From the NCBI GenBank assembly GCA_002862325.1, contig PKCT01000061.1:1-9758 (forward strand): 9,758 bases of DNA, written 5' to 3'. Positions 6,874 through 9,758 of the stretch are shown here, one piece after another. The notes beneath the pieces were generated by a model. The model worked only from the letters and a program-made list of their open reading frames with translations, was not told the DNA's origin and ran no database searches. The translations under genes and the position numbers were made by a program. Source of the stretch: Phycisphaerae bacterium (GTDB lineage: Bacteria > Planctomycetota > Phycisphaerae > Phycisphaerales > SM1A02). How positions within the stretch are numbered: the first letter of the stretch is position 1; every line of letters starts with the position of its first letter.

Positions 6874-7397
6874 TCGTAACCCTGCATGTCGGGCTCACCG
6901 ACGGGCGATTCCGAGGGGTCGGCGGTCCGCTGCCCCGCGGCATCCTTGACTTGGAGAGCTCTCGCTCTCATCTGTTGATACCGGAAGGCATCGATCCGAT
7001 CCATCACGATCATGGTCGTGAGTCCGAGCCAGATCGCGAGGAGCACGCCTCCGAGCAGGGCCCGAATTCGGAATGCGGAACGTCGTGGCTGGAACTTGGG
7101 CAGGGCCGCGGAACGGAGCCCACATTCCGGACAGTCGGCGTCCCACTGAAGGCCCTCCAGATCCTGGCCGCAGTTGCGACAGAGCACCCGCTCCGGATGG
7201 GAGGCCTTGCTGTGGGAGATCGACGGAATGATCCCGCACTCCGGACAGGGACTTCCAACCGAAGCGCCGGTCATGTCGTAGTCGCACTCGGGACACGCCT
7301 TTTCGACGAACTGGCGTCTGGCGGACAGGATCTGCCAGATGGCGAGAATGGGAAGTCCCAGCCAGATCGCGAAGATGAGAATCCCGAACACCGTCAT
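6870..7397 (-). CDS. Membrane protein with two zinc-ribbon pairs between two transmembrane helices
   Basis: Function unknown, 175 residues. An N-terminal helix (about 3-24, IFAIWLGLPILAIWQIL) is followed by two cysteine quartets: C35-x2-C38 with C51-x2-C54, and C73-x2-C76 with C89-x2-C92. Each is a standard zinc-ribbon spacing. A second helix lies at about 113-132 (LLGGVLLAIWLGLTTMIVM), followed by a polar tail. Arg/Lys residues flank both helices on the ribbon side (R27, R28, K34; R105, R106, R110, R112). By the positive-inside rule this places the ribbons in the cytoplasm and both termini outside. Small membrane proteins with CPxCxYDxxG / CRxCGxDLEGL ribbons are, as far as I recall, common in Planctomycetota; they are largely uncharacterised. 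The gene diverges from the dUTPase gene over 22 bases and ends inside the CTAG shared with the peroxiredoxin stop. It could be a metal-dependent scaffold or a nucleic-acid or protein interaction module. Confidence 0.85.
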   Translation of the reverse strand: MTVFGILIFAIWLGLPILAIWQILSARRQFVEKACPECDYDMTGASVGSPCPECGIIPSISHSKASHPERVLCRNCGQDLEGLQWDADCPECGLRSAALPKFQPRRSAFRIRALLGGVLLAIWLGLTTMIVMDRIDAFRYQQMRARALQVKDAAGQRTADPSESPVGEPDMQGYD

Positions 7398-7403
7398 GCT
7401 TCG

Positions 7404-7413
7404 AGGATATCCT
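7404..7413. promoter_or_regulatory. 10-bp palindrome midway between two divergent start codons; candidate shared -10 or operator
   Basis: AGGATATCCT is its own reverse complement. Its centre (between 7408 and 7409) is exactly midway between the start codons of the zinc-ribbon gene (7397, minus) and the dUTPase gene (7420, plus). Each strand therefore reads AGGA twelve bases before its ATG and TATCCT ending six bases before it. TATCCT matches TATAAT at four of six positions and would place a transcript start at or next to each ATG. I see no convincing -35 box. Weak ribosome binding or an operator are alternatives. Confidence 0.4.
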
Positions 7414-7419
7414 GAGCCG

Positions 7420-7863
7420 ATGGATCAACCGATTCTGCGATTCAGACGGCTCCACCCCAGGGCCGTCGTTCCCGCCTACCAGTCCGAACAGGCGGCTGGC
7501 CTCGATCTCCACGCCGTGCTCGACGAGGCCATCGACATCTCCGCCGGAGAGATTCTCATGGTTCCGTGTGGATTCGCCATGGCGATTCCCCCCGGCTGGG
7601 AGGCTCAGGTCCGGCCACGAAGCGGACTGGCGACGAAGTACGGCATCTCCATGCCGAATTCCCCGGGAACCATCGACGCCGACTACCGGGGAGAGGTGAA
7701 GGTCCCCCTGATCAATCTCGGGAAGGCACGGTTCACGATCGAGCCGGGGATGCGGATCGCCCAGATGGTGGTCGCCCCGGTCGCTCGCGTCGTGGTGGAG
7801 GAGGTCGAAGAGCTGGATTCCACGGACCGAGGGGATGGGGGATTCGGGTCCACAGGCCGCTAG
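7420..7863 (+). CDS. dut: Deoxyuridine 5'-triphosphate nucleotidohydrolase (dUTPase)
   Basis: This enzyme hydrolyses dUTP to dUMP and pyrophosphate. It keeps uracil out of DNA and supplies dUMP for thymidylate synthesis. It is a homotrimeric, magnesium-dependent cytoplasmic enzyme, and at 147 residues it is close to the usual length. All five family motifs are present in order: AGLDLHA (26-32), RPRSGLATKYGI (65-76), GTIDADYRGEVKV (83-95, with catalytic Asp86), GMRIAQMVV (110-118) and the glycine-rich RGDGGFGSTGR tail (137-147). I place the start at the ATG at 7420. The frame is open to an ATG at 7339, but those extra 27 residues are antisense to the N terminus of the divergent zinc-ribbon gene and resemble nothing in the family. 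The aminotransferase gene follows after 37 bases. Confidence 0.97.
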   Translation: MDQPILRFRRLHPRAVVPAYQSEQAAGLDLHAVLDEAIDISAGEILMVPCGFAMAIPPGWEAQVRPRSGLATKYGISMPNSPGTIDADYRGEVKVPLINLGKARFTIEPGMRIAQMVVAPVARVVVEEVEELDSTDRGDGGFGSTGR

Positions 7864-7900
7864 GGCTGATTCCGAAGGTCGATTTCGGTACCATGAAGGA

Positions 7901-9094
7901 ATGACCACAGCGACTGATGTGACGGTGCCTCTGCTCGATCTCAAGGCTCAATACGCGACGATTCGCGAGGAGATCGAGCCGGTCGTGCAGGAGGTCCTGG
8001 AGAGCCAGATGTTCATCGGCGGCCCCAAGGTTGCCGCACTCGAGTCCAGGTCCGCCGAGTACCTCCGCATGCCCCATGCGGTCGGTTGCTCGAATGGTTC
8101 CGATGCGATCATCCTGGCCCTCGACGCCCTCGGGATCGGTGCGGGCGACGAAGTCATCGTCCCGACCTTCACATTCTTCTCGACGGCCGGGAGCGTGTCC
8201 AGGGTCGGTGCGACGCCCATCTTCGTGGACATCGATCCCGCGTCATATCAGATGGATCCAAACGCAGTCGCGGCGACTCTGCAGTCGCGGCCGAAGGGGG
8301 CGGTGAAGGCGATCATTCCGGTGCACCTCTTCGGACAGGCGTGCGATCTCGACGCCATCATGGAGATCGCCCGGGCGCACGACCTGCGGGTCATCGAGGA
8401 TGCCGCCCAGGCGATCGGGACGGAGGATGTGCATGGTCGCCGGGTAGGGTCCGTGGGTGACATCGGAACCTACAGCTTCTTCCCGAGCAAGAATCTCGGA
8501 GGATTCGGCGACGGCGGCCTGTGTGCGACCACCGACGGTGGTCTGGCCGAACGGATGCTTCGCTACCGCAACCATGGGATGAAGCCGAAGTACTTTCACC
8601 ACGACGTCGGCCTCAACAGTCGGCTCGATGCACTGCAGGCGGCGGTGCTTCTGGTCAAGATCGAACACCTGGATGCGTGGAGTGCCGCTCGACAGGCGAA
8701 CGCCCGGTACTACGACGAAGCCTTCGCGGCGGCGGGCGCGACCACCAGTGCGGAGTCGCTCGACGAGGGTGGCCTGCCTCTCAGGACTCCCCAGCCGGCG
8801 CCCGCCGGCGCCCGGCACATCTACAACCAGTACGTGATACGCGTGCCCGCATCGCACCGCGATCATCTACGGCAGGCGTTGAAGGACGCCGCCATCGGCA
8901 GCGAGATCTACTATCCGAAATGCCTCCATCAGCAGGATTGCTATAGCGAACTCGGATACGAGGCCGGCGCGTTTCCCCACGCGGAACGCGCTGCGGGCGA
9001 GGTGATCGCGATTCCGATCTATCCGGAGCTCTCAGAGATGCAGAAGGCGCACGTGGTCGAGACGGTTCTAGCATCGGTGCGCCAGTCTCGCTGA
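7901..9094 (+). CDS. PLP-dependent nucleotide-sugar aminotransferase, DegT/DnrJ/EryC1/StrS family
   Basis: This enzyme transfers an amino group, usually from glutamate, to a keto-sugar nucleotide, making an amino sugar for surface glycans or glycosylated metabolites. It is 397 residues, normal for the family. The hallmarks are VPLLDLKAQY (9-18), the cofactor-phosphate segment CSNGSDAIILAL (63-74), VPTFTFFSTAGSV (87-99), VIEDAAQAIGT (164-174, Asp167 contacting the pyridine nitrogen) and SFFPSKNLGGFGDGG (192-206, Lys197 as Schiff-base lysine). GLNSRLDALQAAVLLVKIEHLD (237-258 region) resembles enzymes acting at C-3 of the sugar, such as the QdtB/FdtB and WbpE/WlbE groups; this subassignment is tentative. 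I chose the ATG at 7901 because family members begin just before VPLLDL. An in-frame ATG at 7835 would overlap the dUTPase gene and add 22 unfamiliar residues. AAGGA directly abuts the chosen ATG and is too close to serve as a ribosome site. No sugar dehydratase or glycosyltransferase lies nearby to name the substrate. Confidence 0.94.
   Translation: MTTATDVTVPLLDLKAQYATIREEIEPVVQEVLESQMFIGGPKVAALESRSAEYLRMPHAVGCSNGSDAIILALDALGIGAGDEVIVPTFTFFSTAGSVSRVGATPIFVDIDPASYQMDPNAVAATLQSRPKGAVKAIIPVHLFGQACDLDAIMEIARAHDLRVIEDAAQAIGTEDVHGRRVGSVGDIGTYSFFPSKNLGGFGDGGLCATTDGGLAERMLRYRNHGMKPKYFHHDVGLNSRLDALQAAVLLVKIEHLDAWSAARQANARYYDEAFAAAGATTSAESLDEGGLPLRTPQPAPAGARHIYNQYVIRVPASHRDHLRQALKDAAIGSEIYYPKCLHQQDCYSELGYEAGAFPHAERAAGEVIAIPIYPELSEMQKAHVVETVLASVRQSR
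8794..8813 (+). repeat. Two-copy perfect 10-bp tandem repeat inside the aminotransferase gene
   Basis: GCCGGCGCCC occurs at 8794-8803 and again immediately at 8804-8813. Because the unit is not a multiple of three, the two copies are read in different frames, giving P-A-P-A-G-A at residues 299-304. The stretch falls in a loop just before HIYNQYVIR of the small domain. It may be a replication-slippage duplication, or chance in GC-rich sequence. Confidence 0.6.
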
Positions 9095-9104
9095 GGTCGG
9101 GGCC

Positions 9105-9758
9105 CTAGATCAGGCCGCGGAAGCCGGTGATCCCGAGCGGCTCGATCACCTTGAACGCCTCGGCGGTCTCGACGCCGATCCGGCTGCCGAGGAACCGCGC
9201 CTGCGCATCCGACCACTCGAGTACGGATCGGTTCTTCTCGTTCACGAGGAACTGGCTTTCGTAGGCGAGGATCGCCTTTCGCTTCCGCTCGTGGAATCCA
9301 CTCGTATCCACCAGGAACGATGGTGCGGGAATCGTCTTGAGATGGGTCGCGTAGTAGTACACCATGCGCGACGGATAGCGAGGGGTCCCCGGGAGGTCTG
9401 TCTTCGTGAGCTTCGCGTCGAATCTCGCATCCTCGACGATCCGTGTGGCGGCTCGATGGTCCGGATGAGCGTCCTCGGGATCGGGGCAGAAGATCCAGTC
9501 GATCTCGCGGGTTCGGAGGATGCCGGCAACGGCGTGCCGGCAGGCGAGGGTATGGACAACCTCCCGATTCACGAATCCATGTTCTCGACCCAGCATCACC
9601 CGTTCCACCCCCAGGATCTCTGCGGCCTTCGCCGCTTCCCGGGCACGAATCTCGACCGAGCCATGCGGCGTCGGTTCACCGTCGGTGAGGTCCAGGAGCA
9701 GGACCTGATGTCCCTCTTGGGCGAGTCGGAGGATGGTGCCTCCCATCGCGAGCTCCTG
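9105..9758 (-). CDS. PIG-L family N-acetylglucosaminyl deacetylase, BshB1-like, 5' end cut off by the window edge
   Basis: This is a zinc-dependent deacetylase of amino-sugar conjugates. The frame stays open to the right edge, where the codons before the ATG at 9746 read Q-E-L-A. The family pattern HPDD-x-E-x-x-MGGT shows that the catalytic HPDD box lies just outside the window, so the ATG at 9746 is internal. Counting from that Met, visible motifs are LLLDLTDGEPTPHGSVEIRA (16-35), the second metal site PEDAHPDHRAA (90-100, His94 and His97), YESQF (182-186) and SRIGVETAEAFKVIEPLG near the end. The LTDGE...G...IRA...AAKAAEILG pattern and the ARFLGSRIGVE tail resemble BshB1, which deacetylates GlcNAc-malate in bacillithiol synthesis. 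Related deacetylases of other amino sugars cannot be excluded. It converges on the aminotransferase gene, with ten bases between the two stop codons. Confidence 0.9.
   Translation of the reverse strand, partial: QELAMGGTILRLAQEGHQVLLLDLTDGEPTPHGSVEIRAREAAKAAEILGVERVMLGREHGFVNREVVHTLACRHAVAGILRTREIDWIFCPDPEDAHPDHRAATRIVEDARFDAKLTKTDLPGTPRYPSRMVYYYATHLKTIPAPSFLVDTSGFHERKRKAILAYESQFLVNEKNRSVLEWSDAQARFLGSRIGVETAEAFKVIEPLGITGFRGLI
9126..9150. repeat. Hairpin in the 3' end of the deacetylase gene, 31 bases past the aminotransferase stop
   Basis: GGTGAT (9126-9131) pairs with ATCACC (9145-9150), and CGAG (9134-9137) pairs with CTCG (9141-9144) around a CGG loop, leaving a two-base CC bulge. It lies in coding sequence of the minus-strand gene but at the position where transcripts of the convergent plus-strand gene must end. 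No T-run follows on either strand, so a terminator role is only possible, not shown. Confidence 0.3.

Noticed and set aside
7339..7419. N-terminal extension of dUTPase from an upstream ATG
   Set aside because: The extra residues are antisense to the zinc-ribbon gene and lie before a normal dUTPase N terminus; the ATG at 7420 gives the usual family length.
7872..7888. 5-bp inverted repeat CCGAA/TTCGG upstream of the aminotransferase gene
   Set aside because: The stem is short and the loop seven bases; such pairs are frequent in GC-rich DNA and nothing else supports a regulatory role.
7835..7900. N-terminal extension of the aminotransferase from an ATG inside the dUTPase gene
   Set aside because: It adds 22 residues that do not resemble the family, whose members start just before the VPLLDL segment.
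1..9758. Possible tRNA, CRISPR array, transposase or phage genes
   Set aside because: No cloverleaf-like segment, spaced direct repeats, transposase motifs or terminal inverted repeats were seen, and the dense coding leaves little space for them.

Overview
The window is GC-rich, tightly packed bacterial chromosome with nine protein-coding genes, almost no intergenic space, and no RNA gene, insertion sequence or CRISPR array that I can see. A member of the Planctomycetota, perhaps Phycisphaerae, is the best guess. The pointers are a small membrane protein with repeated C-x-x-C zinc ribbons of the CPECDYDMTG / CRNCGQDLEGL kind, the scarcity of Shine-Dalgarno sites, and a dipeptide-type ABC importer with enlarged permeases. 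This assignment is inference; there is no rRNA or other marker to settle it.

Positions 1-6302 hold a plus-strand operon for a peptide/nickel-type (SBP_bac_5 / DppBC / OppD) ABC importer: a solute-binding protein, two permeases and one ATPase. All four parts depart from the textbook design. The binding protein is tethered by an uncleaved-looking N-terminal helix followed by a probable coiled coil, with no lipobox. The first permease carries about 170 extra residues after its first helix. The second permease carries about 200 extra residues that include four additional membrane helices. The ATPase lacks the cysteine cluster usual in the OppD/DppD tail, and no second ATPase follows it. A gene end at the extreme left suggests that the operon continues upstream.

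Positions 6303-6387 hold two tandem hairpins. They are followed by a PrxQ/Bcp peroxiredoxin gene with the only textbook Shine-Dalgarno site of the window. Its stop codon interlocks (CTAG) with that of the convergent minus-strand zinc-ribbon membrane protein gene at 6870-7397. That gene diverges from a dUTPase gene (7420-7863) across only 22 bp, and a perfect 10-bp palindrome sits exactly midway between the two start codons.

Positions 7901-9094 encode a DegT/DnrJ/EryC1/StrS sugar aminotransferase. Ten bases after it comes the convergent 3' end of a PIG-L family deacetylase that resembles BshB1 and runs off the right edge of the window. The importer genes clearly work together. The right half looks like unrelated housekeeping and sugar-metabolism genes placed side by side, with only a speculative redox link between the peroxiredoxin and the BshB1-like deacetylase.
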